NCBI RefSeq assembly: GCF_014698995.1
Contig: NZ_JACWZZ010000002.1
Coordinates: forward strand, 992,001 to 1,056,000
Origin: Hymenobacter duratus
GTDB lineage: Bacteria; Bacteroidota; Bacteroidia; Cytophagales; Hymenobacteraceae
Reading direction: 5' to 3'
DNA length: 64,000 nt
In this document: one piece after another, positions 51,224 through 61,303 of the stretch
How positions within the stretch are numbered: the stretch's first letter is position 1
Layout: every line of letters begins with the position of its first letter
Position numbers and translations under genes: made by a program
The notes under the pieces: model-generated
Databases searched by the model: none
What the model was told of the DNA's origin: nothing
The model's input: only the letters and a program-made list of their open reading frames with translations

Positions 51224-52141
51224 ATGAAAAATACCTGTTTCATCCTGTTGCTGATGCTTGCCGCCCTGCCCTCTGTTTTCGCTCAGAGCACGATTTCGCT
51301 CTACAGCGGCACCATTCCCAACTCCATTGCTACCGATATGCAGGAGAAGAGCATTACGCTGGAGAATGGGGGTATCCGGGTGTCTAACGTGGTGCAGCCG
51401 ACGCTGCAGGTGTTTCGGCCGGCCAAAGACAAAACCACCGGCACGGCTATCATTATCTGCCCAGGAGGTGGCTATGCGCGGCTTTCCATGGACAATGAGG
51501 GTTCCGATGTAGCCAAGCGGCTCACTGAAATGGGCGTTACGGCCTTCGTGCTGAAATACCGCCTGCCCAACGACCAGACCCAGCCCGACAAAACCATTGC
51601 CCCGCTCCAGGACGCGCAGCAGGCCATTCGGCTGGTGCGGCAGCGGGCCGCGGAGTATGGCGTAAACCCAGCCCGGGTCGGGCTGATGGGTTTTTCAGCG
51701 GGCGGGCACCTGGCTTCCACGGCCGGCACGCACTTCAGCAAACCCGCCGCCGATGATGCCACTACTACCTCGGTACGGCCCGGTTTCCTGGTGCTGCTGT
51801 ACCCGGTTATCAGCCTTTCTGACAGCCTCATGCATGCCGGCTCCCGCACCAACCTGCTGGGCGCCAAACCTTCACCCGACCAGATTCGACTGTATTCCAA
51901 TGACCTGCAGGTGACCACCCAGACGCCCCCTGCTTTCCTGGTGCACGCCGCCGACGACAAAACGGTACCGGTGCAGAACAGCCTGCGCTTTTATGAAGCC
52001 TGCCTGCACCACAAGGTGCCCGCAGAAATGCACCTGTATCCATTGGGAGGCCATGGCTTCGGCATGAACAACAAAACCACCAAGGACAACTGGACCGACC
52101 GGCTGCAGAACTGGCTGGATGCCAACGGCTGGCTGCGCTAA
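51224..52141 (+). CDS. Secreted alpha/beta-hydrolase (BD-FAE/acetyl-esterase-like)
   Basis: 305 residues. Signal peptide to about SVFAQS (20-21). Oxyanion loop CPGGGYARLSMD (79-90), the nucleophile elbow GFSAGGH (156-162, Ser158), Asp244 in HAADDKTVPV and His277 in LGGHGFGMNN complete a catalytic triad. The architecture is that of small esterases that remove acetyl or feruloyl groups from plant polysaccharides. Substrate is not determined. It ends overlapping the stop of the convergent small gene by four bases. Confidence 0.85.
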   Translation: MKNTCFILLLMLAALPSVFAQSTISLYSGTIPNSIATDMQEKSITLENGGIRVSNVVQPTLQVFRPAKDKTTGTAIIICPGGGYARLSMDNEGSDVAKRLTEMGVTAFVLKYRLPNDQTQPDKTIAPLQDAQQAIRLVRQRAAEYGVNPARVGLMGFSAGGHLASTAGTHFSKPAADDATTTSVRPGFLVLLYPVISLSDSLMHAGSRTNLLGAKPSPDQIRLYSNDLQVTTQTPPAFLVHAADDKTVPVQNSLRFYEACLHHKVPAEMHLYPLGGHGFGMNNKTTKDNWTDRLQNWLDANGWLR

Positions 52142-52443
52142 ATCAGCATATCCCACTCCGTTATTTCGCCCTCCCACCATACTTCGGTCCCGACGGGCAC
52201 GGTAGCCGTGCCTGCCTGCGTGAGCAGCAAAGCCCGAATTTCAGGAGTACCCGGACGAGAAATTTCTTCCACACTGGCCACTACTGAAGATTCAACCCCA
52301 TCGGGGTAGCGCAACAGAATGGGCAGCGCAGTGTAAAGCGGCATGCTTTCCAGCTTTTCGGACCTTGATTCGGCTAGTAACAGCACCCCTAAGCCTGTCA
52401 GCCCAATACTTTCCGAAACCCGAAGCAGCAGTTGTTTCTCCAT
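52138..52443 (-). CDS. Hypothetical protein
   Basis: 101 residues, cytoplasmic, no recognised family. The pattern is short beta strands: EKQLLLRVSESIGLTGLGVLLLAES, LYTALPILLRYPDG, EISRPGTPEIRALLLTQAGTATVPVGTEVWWEGEITEW, which has the look of a small barrel, perhaps related to EF-Tu domain-2 or OB folds. ATG 52443 is chosen over a start 13 residues upstream. Its stop overlaps the esterase stop. Confidence 0.5.
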   Translation of the reverse strand: MEKQLLLRVSESIGLTGLGVLLLAESRSEKLESMPLYTALPILLRYPDGVESSVVASVEEISRPGTPEIRALLLTQAGTATVPVGTEVWWEGEITEWDMLI

Positions 52444-52639
52444 ACAGCACACTACGCAGAAAAGCCGTTCTATGTAAACCAAAGGCCATTATCGGCTGAT
52501 AGGTATTCTCTCAGCTAGGCCCGAACCAGCTCACTGTTGAGTTAAACCTAACTTGTAGCCGAGCCGTATTGGCATGGTGCTTGTAAAAGCCTACCCGAAC
52601 CCGGGCATCAAGCCCACTGAAACCTAAAAGAACTTAGTC

Positions 52640-53167
52640 ATGAAAAAGGCCAGTTTGCTCCTCGCATTTGTGATGTTTTTCGCTACCATCGCCAGCAGCT
52701 TTGCCCAAGACCGCAAGATTAGCTCCAGTGCCAAAGGAGCGGTTATCGGTGGCCTGGGCGGTGCCGCTGCCGGTGCCCTTATCAACAAAAAGAACCGTGT
52801 AGTGGGCGGCGCAGTAGGCGGTGCCGCTGGTGGTGCCATTGGGTATACCATTGGCCGCAACGCCGACAATAAGCGCCGGGCCGAAGCGGCTCGTGTAGCT
52901 GCTGCCCGCCGCGCCGAAGCCAACCGGGTGGCTGCCTACCGTGCCGGTATTGCGAAAGGCAACGCTACTGCGAAAGCCAACAACAGCAACGCTATGGCTG
53001 CCACTGCCGCCGCCACTGCTGCTGCTCCTACCATGATGAATAGCCTTGCTCCTGCTGCCTCGGGCCCTTCGGCCTTTGCTATGAGCACCGGCTACCTGCC
53101 TAACGAGTCGTATGGCGACCGTAACGCCGCTTATCCTTCTTCGGAAGTGCGTCGTAAGAGCTGGTAG
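52640..53167 (+). CDS. Glycine-zipper exported protein (YMGG-like)
   Basis: 175 residues. Signal peptide to about FAQD (22-24). A glycine-zipper segment GAVIGGLGGAAAGALIN ... VVGGAVGGAAGGAIGYTIG (about 33-73) with GxxxG/GxxG spacing suggests membrane-spanning or tightly packed helices. An Ala/Arg-rich helix follows, then a low-complexity Ala/Thr tail. Similar zipper proteins sit at the outer membrane of many Gram-negatives; the role is unknown. Confidence 0.7.
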   Translation: MKKASLLLAFVMFFATIASSFAQDRKISSSAKGAVIGGLGGAAAGALINKKNRVVGGAVGGAAGGAIGYTIGRNADNKRRAEAARVAAARRAEANRVAAYRAGIAKGNATAKANNSNAMAATAAATAAAPTMMNSLAPAASGPSAFAMSTGYLPNESYGDRNAAYPSSEVRRKSW

Positions 53168-53188
53168 TCACCAAGCCGTTGAGTTAAC

Positions 53189-53218
53189 GAAAACCCAGGT
53201 CTTTGTACCTGGGTTTTC
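53189..53218 (+). terminator. rho-independent terminator
   Basis: GAAAACCCAGGT (53189-53200) pairs with ACCTGGGTTTTC (53207-53218), a six-base loop. Follows the glycine-zipper gene. Confidence 0.75.
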
Positions 53219-53291
53219 TGTTACTTCGCCAGGCACTTTCCGCTTTATTTCCGTTCTGCTCTTTCCCTTTCTCTTACCAAAACCTGTTCTC

Positions 53292-53756
53292 ATGAAACCC
53301 TTCTTTGGTCTCCTGCTTGGAGGCGCTCTGCTGGCCTCCTGCTCTAAATCGGCGCCCGAAACCGCTGCCGTGAATGTGCAAACACTCAATCAGCAGTTTA
53401 TCGGTGCCTGGAACGCCAAAAACACGCTGCAGATTGACTCGTTGCTGGCCGACGACGTGCAGTATGCGCAGGGTTCTACCCGCTTCAATGGTAAGTCGGA
53501 AGTAGCCGACAAGTGGGTGCGCGCCACCATGGGCACCATCTCTGACCTGAAGCTGTACACTACTTCTACCGGCTCCGACGCTACAATGGCCTACGAGGCT
53601 GGTACGTTCTCGACGGAAGTGCTGCCCGAAACGCCCGGCCAGCCCCGCGGTGAAGGTGAAGGAAACTTCATCCTGCTCTGGAAAAAGAACGCCAAGAATG
53701 CTTGGAAGCTCAGCTACGTGCAGCTCGAAGGCCTGCCCGTGAAAGTGGCCAACTAG
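53292..53756 (+). CDS. Lipoprotein with SnoaL/NTF2-like (DUF4440-type) domain
   Basis: 154 residues. Lipobox LLASC (Cys17). The mature part fits an NTF2-like fold: LNQQFIGAWNAKNTLQIDSLLADDVQYAQGSTRFNGKSEVADKW (about 32-75), then DLKLYTTSTGSDATMAYEAGTFS and GEGNFILLWKKNAKNAWKLSYVQLEG. These folds carry many small-ligand or stress roles; none can be assigned. ATG 53292 is chosen because it starts the signal peptide. Confidence 0.75.
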   Translation: MKPFFGLLLGGALLASCSKSAPETAAVNVQTLNQQFIGAWNAKNTLQIDSLLADDVQYAQGSTRFNGKSEVADKWVRATMGTISDLKLYTTSTGSDATMAYEAGTFSTEVLPETPGQPRGEGEGNFILLWKKNAKNAWKLSYVQLEGLPVKVAN

Positions 53757-53776
53757 CCTGCGCTGATTCTCTTCAG

Positions 53777-53809
53777 AGCCCGCTATGCTTACATGCATAG
53801 CGGGCTTTT
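53777..53809 (+). terminator. rho-independent terminator
   Basis: AGCCCGCTATGC (53777-53788) pairs with GCATAGCGGGCT (53795-53806), followed by TTT. Confidence 0.8.
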
Positions 53810-53887
53810 GCGTTTGAAGCCGCCAAGAGCAACAACTTTCACGCCCATAAAAATCAATGTTTTATATAATTAACATTACATTAATCT

Positions 53888-53895
53888 TATGTTTG
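53888..53895 (+). promoter_or_regulatory. candidate -7 element (TATGTTTG) for the S9 peptidase gene
   Basis: TATGTTTG matches the -7 consensus in an AT-rich stretch (about 53840-53895), 34 bases before the ATG at 53930. Confidence 0.45.
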
Positions 53896-53929
53896 CCCCA
53901 CATTGTACTTCCCTCCTTTCACTCTGGAC

Positions 53930-55978
53930 ATGAAACAACTACTTCTAAGCGCAGGCTTGCTGCTGGCGCTGGCTTTGGCTCCTGCCCCCGTTATGGCGCA
54001 GGCTGCCAAGGCCAGCGCCCAACCAGCCCTGATTGACCGGGACCTGCTGTTTGGCGACCCCGAAATTTCTGGTGCCCAGCTCTCGCCCGACGGCAAGTTC
54101 CTGTCGTTCATTAAGCCTTACAACGGCACCCGCAACCTTTGGGTGAAGGCCCTGAACGAGCCTTTCGACAAGGCCCGGGTGATGACCAACGACCAGGCCC
54201 GGCCGGTGCGTGGCTATTTCTGGAGCCGCGACGGCAAATACCTGCTCTACAGCCAGGACAAAGGCGGCGACGAGAACTTCAACATCTACGCCGTGAACCC
54301 GGCCGAGGCGCCTGTTGCCGGCCAGCCCGTGCCCGCGGCCCGCGACCTGACCGGCCTGAAAGGCGTGCGGGTGCAGATCATCAGCGCGCCCCTCTCCGAC
54401 CCCAACACGCTCTATATCGGCCTCAACGACCGGGACAAAGCCTGGCACGACCTCTACAAGCTCAACCTGACCACCGGCGAGAAAACGCTGGTGCGCCAGA
54501 ACACCGACCGCCTCGGCGCCTGGGTGTTCGACTGGAACGACCAGCTACGCCTGGCTTCCCGCTCTAACCCCGACGGCAGCACGGAGTGGCTGCGCGTGGA
54601 GGGCGAGAAGATGACGCCGTTCTACAAAACCTCCATCGACGAACAAAGCAGCGTGGCAGGCTTCACGAAGGACAACCGCCGCGTGTACGTCGTCACCAAC
54701 CAGGGCCAGGGCCGCAACCTGGCCGAAATTGTGCTGCTGGACCCCGCTACTGGCAAAGAGGAAGTATACCAGGCCGACCCGCAGAAACGCGTGGACGTAG
54801 GCGGGCTGGTGCTGTCGGAGAAAACCCACGAGCCGGTATTCGTGAGCTTCGAGGACGACCGGATGCGCCGCGTGTGGAAAGACAAGGCGTTTGAGGCCGA
54901 TTTCCAGAAAGCCAGCGCCCAGCTGCCGGGCCTCGATGTGCGCCCCGCCTCCAACACCACCGACGAGCGGCTGTGGCTGCTCTCGGCCAGCTCGGCTACC
55001 CAGCCCGCCGTCACCTACCTCTACGACCGCCAAACCAAGCAGCTCACCAAGCAGTACGAAACCCGCCCGCAGCTCAAAGCCGCCGACTTGGCCGACATGA
55101 AAGTGGTGCGCTACAAGTCGTCGGACGGGCTGGAAATTCCGGCTTACCTGACGTTGCCTAAGGGTGTGGCGGCCAAGAATCTGCCCGTCATCATCCTGCC
55201 CCACGGTGGCCCCTGGGCCCGCGACGTGTACGGTTTCAACGCCATGCATCAGTTTCTGGCCAACCGCGGCTACGCCGTGCTTTCGCCGAACTTCCGGGCC
55301 AGCACAGGTTTCGGCAAGAAGTTTCTGGAAGCCGGCAACGGCGAGTGGGGCCGCAAAATGCAGGACGACCTGACCTGGGGCGTGAAGTACCTGACCAGCC
55401 AAGGCATTGCCGACCCCAAGCGCGTGGGTATCATGGGCGGCTCGTACGGCGGCTATGCCACGCTGGCCGGTGTCACGTTCACGCCTGATCTGTATGCGGC
55501 CGGCGTAGCTATTGTAGCGCCTTCCAACCTGAGCACGCTACTGGGCGCCATTCCGCCGTATTGGGAAGCCGGCCGCAAGCAGATGTACGCCCGCATGGCC
55601 GACCCCGGCACCGAGGCCGGACGCGCCGAGCTGGCCCGCATGTCGCCGCTGACCTCAGCCGATAAAATCAAGACGCCACTCATGGTGGTGCAGGGCGCCA
55701 ACGACCCGCGCGTGAACAAGGCCGAGGCCGACCAGATTGTGGTGGCCCTGCGCGACCGGAACTATCCCGTGCAGTACATCTGCGCCCCCGATGAAGGCCA
55801 CGGCTTTGCCCGCCCCGTGAATAACCTGGCCATGCTGGCCGCCGCCGAAAAATTCCTGGCCGAGCACCTGAAAGGCCGCTACCAGGAAAGCATGCCCCCA
55901 GCCGTAGCCAAGCGTCTCCAGGAAATTACCGTGGACCCGAAAACGGTAACGCTGGCCAGCAAGGCAGCTGTGAAGTAG
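53930..55978 (+). CDS. S9-family prolyl oligopeptidase-like serine peptidase
   Basis: 682 residues. Signal peptide to about VMAQAA (near 24). A beta-propeller (about 40-400, blades with LSPDGKFLSF, SRDGKYLLYSQD) precedes the alpha/beta-hydrolase peptidase domain. The triad is Ser505 (MGGSYGGYAT), Asp592 (GANDPR) and His624 (DEGHGFA). The oxyanion region is PHGGPWARD. This is the layout of secreted dipeptidyl or acylaminoacyl peptidases that cut short peptides. ATG 53930 begins the signal peptide; a start 9 codons earlier adds none. A strong terminator follows. Confidence 0.92.
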   Translation: MKQLLLSAGLLLALALAPAPVMAQAAKASAQPALIDRDLLFGDPEISGAQLSPDGKFLSFIKPYNGTRNLWVKALNEPFDKARVMTNDQARPVRGYFWSRDGKYLLYSQDKGGDENFNIYAVNPAEAPVAGQPVPAARDLTGLKGVRVQIISAPLSDPNTLYIGLNDRDKAWHDLYKLNLTTGEKTLVRQNTDRLGAWVFDWNDQLRLASRSNPDGSTEWLRVEGEKMTPFYKTSIDEQSSVAGFTKDNRRVYVVTNQGQGRNLAEIVLLDPATGKEEVYQADPQKRVDVGGLVLSEKTHEPVFVSFEDDRMRRVWKDKAFEADFQKASAQLPGLDVRPASNTTDERLWLLSASSATQPAVTYLYDRQTKQLTKQYETRPQLKAADLADMKVVRYKSSDGLEIPAYLTLPKGVAAKNLPVIILPHGGPWARDVYGFNAMHQFLANRGYAVLSPNFRASTGFGKKFLEAGNGEWGRKMQDDLTWGVKYLTSQGIADPKRVGIMGGSYGGYATLAGVTFTPDLYAAGVAIVAPSNLSTLLGAIPPYWEAGRKQMYARMADPGTEAGRAELARMSPLTSADKIKTPLMVVQGANDPRVNKAEADQIVVALRDRNYPVQYICAPDEGHGFARPVNNLAMLAAAEKFLAEHLKGRYQESMPPAVAKRLQEITVDPKTVTLASKAAVK

Positions 55979-55993
55979 ACTGAAATATCATAG

Positions 55994-56029
55994 AAAAGGC
56001 TCCTGCCATAATGGTAGGAGCCTTTTTTT
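55994..56029. terminator. rho-independent terminator after the S9 peptidase gene
   Basis: AAAAGGCTCCT (55994-56004) pairs with AGGAGCCTTTT (56016-56026), with a T run to 56029. Confidence 0.85.
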
Positions 56030-56056
56030 GTGCGCTTGGTAGTGGAGAGAGAAACG

Positions 56057-56151
56057 GTCATGCTGAGCGCAGCCGAAGCATCTCTACCGCTGGCTAATCA
56101 ATTGGTACTGCAACGAAGCGGTAGAGATGCTTCGGCTGCGCTCAGCATGAC
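56057..56151. repeat. inverted repeat, GTCATGCTGAGC family (34-bp perfect arms)
   Basis: Arms 56057-56090 and 56118-56151 are exact complements (GTCATGCTGAGCGCAGCCGA..., ending ATCTCTACCGC) with a 27-base loop unlike that of the other two family members. Lies between convergent S9 peptidase and DUF779 genes. Confidence 0.9.
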
Positions 56152-56162
56152 GTTCTAGGTTG

Positions 56163-56567
56163 CTACGCCTGCTGGCTTTCCAGGTATTCTTCACCTTGTA
56201 GCACTGGCGCCATATTCTTCGACTCCTCTTCGGTGAACAGCCGGGAGCGAATCAGGAACCGGACGCCCAGCGGAATTTCCAGCGAGAAGCTGGCCCCGCG
56301 GCCCTTCGTTACGTCGATGGTGAGCTGTGTGTGCTGCCAGTATTCAAACTGGCTGGTGCTCATGAAGAAGTCGCAGCCGTGGATCTGGCCCAGCCACACG
56401 TCGTTGCCGCCGATGCGGAACTCGCCCTTGGCAAAGCACATCGGCGACGAACCGTCGCAGCAGCCGCCACTCTGGTGAAACATCAGCGGGCCGTTCTGGT
56501 CGCGAAGCAGATCAATAGTAGCCTCGGCGGCTGGCGTGACGAGGACGCGGGGCGTGGGAGTTGACAT
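56163..56567 (-). CDS. DUF779 family protein, aldehyde-dehydrogenase partner
   Basis: 134 residues, cytoplasmic. The DUF779 signature is clear: LMFHQSGGCCDGSSPMCFAKGEF (28-50) with the paired Cys and a third Cys, then DVWLGQIHGCDFFMSTSQFEYWQHTQLTIDV and GRGASFSLEIPLGVRFLIRSRLF. The Cys/His-rich pattern hints at metal or thiol chemistry. Genes of this family are repeatedly found next to acetaldehyde-type dehydrogenases, as here with the ALDH gene just upstream on the same strand; an accessory or regulatory role for ALDH is an inference. Confidence 0.88.
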   Translation of the reverse strand: MSTPTPRVLVTPAAEATIDLLRDQNGPLMFHQSGGCCDGSSPMCFAKGEFRIGGNDVWLGQIHGCDFFMSTSQFEYWQHTQLTIDVTKGRGASFSLEIPLGVRFLIRSRLFTEEESKNMAPVLQGEEYLESQQA

Positions 56568-56592
56568 AGAAAGAACACGTTTAAAGAAATGT

Positions 56593-56690
56593 AGAACGTC
56601 ATGCTGAGCGCAGTCGAAGCATCTCTACCGCGCAAGTATTCAATTACTGCTGCGGTAGAGATGCTTCGACTGCGCTCAGCATGACGTTCT
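56593..56690. repeat. inverted repeat, GTCATGCTGAGC family (38-bp perfect arms)
   Basis: Arms 56593-56630 and 56653-56690 are exact complements, loop 22 bases. Sequence, including loop, is the reverse complement of 7385-7478 with few differences. Lies between the ALDH and DUF779 genes, inside their likely operon. Confidence 0.9.
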
Positions 56691-56716
56691 GTTTTACGCA
56701 GATTTAACCGGCGCTA

Positions 56717-58246
<1,530 letters not shown>

Positions 58247-58496
58247 GGGCGAGATGTTGAGGAGTTATTTGATAGCCCAAGCTAGTCCTACTTTTGGACG
58301 GAAGCACTGCAGTATCCTCGCAGAAAACCCGCCTATTGTCGCAAACTTGTAAGTACTCACTCACGCAGCCTGCAACTCCTGGCAGCTCGTAGTGGTTCTT
58401 GATATAAGGCGGCCTGTTGCGGCATTGTTTTGTCCTTGAACTGTGATTAGCTTTAGCTGTTTCTCTGTCTGTTGCCTCACGTTACTCTGCCGAATT

Positions 58497-59420
58497 ATGC
58501 CGCACCACCTGCCCGCTCCTATTGCCCTGCGCCAGCCTGAGCAGCTTACTACGCTGGTAGAAAACCGGACGGTGTACTCGCTAGAAGCCTTCGAGCTGAA
58601 CGTGTTTGAAACGCACCGCACCGCGCATCAGGTACCGCTGAGTATGGGCCATGTGGTACTCACAACGATGCTGCAGGGCAAAAAGGTGATGCACTTGGCG
58701 GGCCGGCCAGCCTTCGAGTATCTGCCCGGCGAGTCGGTGATTGTGGGCGAGAATGAGACGATGGTCATTGATTTCCCAGAAGCCGATGAGCAGCGCCCCA
58801 CGCAGTGCTTGGCCGTAGCTATTCCCATCGAAACCATCCGCCAGACCGTGGACCTGCTCAACGAGGAACAGCCCCGCGCCGAAACGCACCTGCCCTGGCA
58901 ACTAAACACTACCGAGCACGCCCATTTCCAGAACACGCCTGAGCTGACTGGCACCCTGGAGCGCCTCGTGCAGCTTTCTCGCGACACTGGCCGGGTGAAA
59001 GATGTACTAGCCAACTTCACGATTCAGGAAATGCTGGTGCGCCTGATGCAGACCCAGGCGCGGCAACTGCTGTTCCACAACTACCGGCAGCACGCCACCT
59101 CACACCGTTTCGCGGCGGTGGTGCAGTACATCAAACAGCATCTTACGGAGCAGATTACGGTCGAAAAGCTGTCGGAACTGGCCTGTATGAGCAAAGCCAC
59201 GTTCTTCCGCGTATTCAAACGCGAGCTGGGCCTCACGCCGGTGGAGTTTGTTATTCAGGAGCGCATAGCAGAAGCCAAACGCCTACTACGCAACCCACTG
59301 ACGACCGTGGCAGATGTCTGTTTTCGGGCGGGGTTCAACAACACAGCGTATTTTCAGAAGCTATTCAAGCAGTATGAAGGCGTGACCCCGGGCGTATACA
59401 AGCGCCAGTGTGTAGGGTAA
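58497..59420 (+). CDS. AraC-family transcriptional regulator
   Basis: 307 residues. The N-terminal half (about 60-200) is an AraC-N type binding domain (TMLQGKKVMHLAGRPAFEYLPGESVIVGENETMVIDFPEA). The C-terminal two helix-turn-helix units are LSELACMSKATFFRVFKRELGLTPVEFVIQERI and LTTVADVCFRAGFNNTAYFQKLFKQYEGVTPGVYK (about 230-305). It is divergent from the ALDH gene across 250 bases; control of the ALDH-DUF779 pair is the likely role. ATG 58497 is chosen over a GTG 18 codons earlier. Confidence 0.92.
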   Translation: MPHHLPAPIALRQPEQLTTLVENRTVYSLEAFELNVFETHRTAHQVPLSMGHVVLTTMLQGKKVMHLAGRPAFEYLPGESVIVGENETMVIDFPEADEQRPTQCLAVAIPIETIRQTVDLLNEEQPRAETHLPWQLNTTEHAHFQNTPELTGTLERLVQLSRDTGRVKDVLANFTIQEMLVRLMQTQARQLLFHNYRQHATSHRFAAVVQYIKQHLTEQITVEKLSELACMSKATFFRVFKRELGLTPVEFVIQERIAEAKRLLRNPLTTVADVCFRAGFNNTAYFQKLFKQYEGVTPGVYKRQCVG

Positions 59421-59512
59421 GGCAGCCCCCCTATTCGCAACCTTACGGGTTCCGGACCGGTTTCCTGAAGCCACACCTGCCGCAACAGTAACCCTGCGGC
59501 AAATTACGCTTC

Positions 59513-60739
59513 ATGAGAGAAACAGATACCGTTGCCGTTGAGGCGCTTCCCGATAAAACTCTACCTGCTCACCCGCCGCTAGCGCCGTCCCTGGTTTGGC
59601 TGATGGCCATTACCTGCGGATTAGTAGTGGCTAATATCTACTACAATCAGCCGCTACTGGCCGAAATCGGGCGCACATTTGGCCTTACCGAAAGCCGGGT
59701 GAGTCTGGCGGCTACCATCACACAGGTGGGCTACACGGTGGGCCTGCTGTTCGTGGTGCCACTCGGCGACAAGCGGGAGCGGAAAAGCCTGATTCTGGCG
59801 CTGCTGCTGTGCGCGGCCGTGTGCATGGCGGGTGCGGCCTACGCGCCTACGTTCGGTTGGCTGGTGGCCGCGAGTCTGCTCATCGGAGTGTTTTCGGCGG
59901 TGCCACAACTATTGATTCCAATGGCGGCCTCTCTGGCTTCGGATGCGGAGCGGGGGCGCGTAGTGGGCAAGGTCATGAGCGGTCTACTGATTGGCATTCT
60001 GCTTTCGCGCACTATCAGTGGCTATGTGGGGCTGCATTTCGGCTGGCGCACTATGTTCTGGGTGGGGGCTGGTTTGATGGTGCTACTAACCGGCGTTCTG
60101 GCCCGCATGCTGCCGCGCAACCAGCCCACCTTCACGGGCAGCTACGCCAGCTTACTGGGCTCGTTGGGCACGCTCACGAAACAGTTGCCGGTGCTGCGCC
60201 GCTCGGCGCTGGTGGGAGCCTGCATGTTTGGCGGCTTCAGCGCCTTCTGGACCACGTTGGTATTCTTCCTGGAGAGCGACGCCTACCATTACCACAGCGA
60301 CGTGGCTGGGCTGTTTGGCCTCATTGGGGCTAGTGGGGCCTTCGCAGCCTCCTTCGCCGGCAAATCCGCCGACCGCAAAGGTGCTGACTACGCGCTGAAC
60401 CTTGGGATTCTGCTGTTTCTGGGAGCGTATGTGCTGCTGGGCTTCACTGGCTACTATCTACTGGGGCTGATTGTCGGCGTGATTATTCTGGATGTGGGTC
60501 AGCAAATGACGCATATCTCCAACCAGACCCGCATTTTCGCGCTGCTCCCCGAAGCCCGCAGCCGCCTCAACACGGTGTACATGACCTCCTGCTTTATAGG
60601 AGGTTCAGCAGGCTCGCTACTAGGTGGCCTAGCCTGGGACCATTTTCAGTGGTACGGCGTGTGCGGCGTGGGCCTTGCGCTGGTATCACTGGCATATCTG
60701 GCGAACCGGTTTTATGGAAAGGCAAATGCCGCCGCTTAA
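59513..60739 (+). CDS. MFS transporter (drug/metabolite exporter-like)
   Basis: 408 residues, 12 TM helices. YYNQPLLAEIGRTFGLTESRVSLAATITQVGYTVGLLFVVPLGDKRERKSLIL (about 43-95) contains the MFS motif A region between TM2 and TM3 (GDKRERK). The central loop and second six-helix half follow. The YYNQPLLAEI opening is typical of the YgaY/Sotb-like exporter group. Cargo unknown. Its stop overlaps that of the convergent small lipoprotein gene by four bases. It may share a regulator with the AraC gene upstream, but nothing shows this. Confidence 0.88.
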   Translation: MRETDTVAVEALPDKTLPAHPPLAPSLVWLMAITCGLVVANIYYNQPLLAEIGRTFGLTESRVSLAATITQVGYTVGLLFVVPLGDKRERKSLILALLLCAAVCMAGAAYAPTFGWLVAASLLIGVFSAVPQLLIPMAASLASDAERGRVVGKVMSGLLIGILLSRTISGYVGLHFGWRTMFWVGAGLMVLLTGVLARMLPRNQPTFTGSYASLLGSLGTLTKQLPVLRRSALVGACMFGGFSAFWTTLVFFLESDAYHYHSDVAGLFGLIGASGAFAASFAGKSADRKGADYALNLGILLFLGAYVLLGFTGYYLLGLIVGVIILDVGQQMTHISNQTRIFALLPEARSRLNTVYMTSCFIGGSAGSLLGGLAWDHFQWYGVCGVGLALVSLAYLANRFYGKANAAA

Positions 60740-61257
60740 TATTTATTAGGAGGCGGAGGTGGATCGAAGGGAAGAAATATTACTTGCTTGTCGACACGCG
60801 TGACCTTCTGATCTTGGACAACGATTCGCCAGCCCCGGAAAGGCGGCGACCATATTTTACCTCGATTCGCTCGTTCTGTTTCTCTAATTAGGTGATGGTG
60901 GATCGTATCTCCGCCCGTCGCTATAGCTTCCAGCCCTGTAAAGACAAAAAATACTTTCTTGTCGACTGTCCACGTTGTTAAAGGCAACACCTTTATACCA
61001 TTAGAATTATCCTCATCAAAAACGTAAACAGAGAGGTTTCCTGAAATAGAATCCTGTTTTATAAATGCCGCATAAAATTTAGGATGCTGAACTAGCGTAT
61101 CGGCCTCAATAAACCTATGTAAAACACTGTCTAAATCCCTTGAAGGCGTTACCGTAATATGCTCTTGCTTTGTGGGAGCAGTCCTAGGTTCACAGGAAAG
61201 TAGCAGTATCGTGTTCAGCCCTATAGCCAGAGCGGAAACATAAACTCTTATTCTCAT
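60736..61257 (-). CDS. Hypothetical lipoprotein
   Basis: 173 residues. Lipoprotein signal with LLLSC (Cys22). The rest is polar and lower in GC than its neighbours: YAAFIKQDSISGNLSVYVFDEDNSNGIKVLPLTTWTVDKKVFFVFTGLEAIATGGDTIHHHLIRETERA, ending in a Pro-rich tail (FDPPPPPNKY). No family recognised. It converges on the MFS gene. Confidence 0.6.
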   Translation of the reverse strand: MRIRVYVSALAIGLNTILLLSCEPRTAPTKQEHITVTPSRDLDSVLHRFIEADTLVQHPKFYAAFIKQDSISGNLSVYVFDEDNSNGIKVLPLTTWTVDKKVFFVFTGLEAIATGGDTIHHHLIRETERANRGKIWSPPFRGWRIVVQDQKVTRVDKQVIFLPFDPPPPPNKY

Positions 61258-61303
61258 TTTATTGTAGATACGAGCCCTTCTTATATTATTCGCAGGTTGG
61301 TAT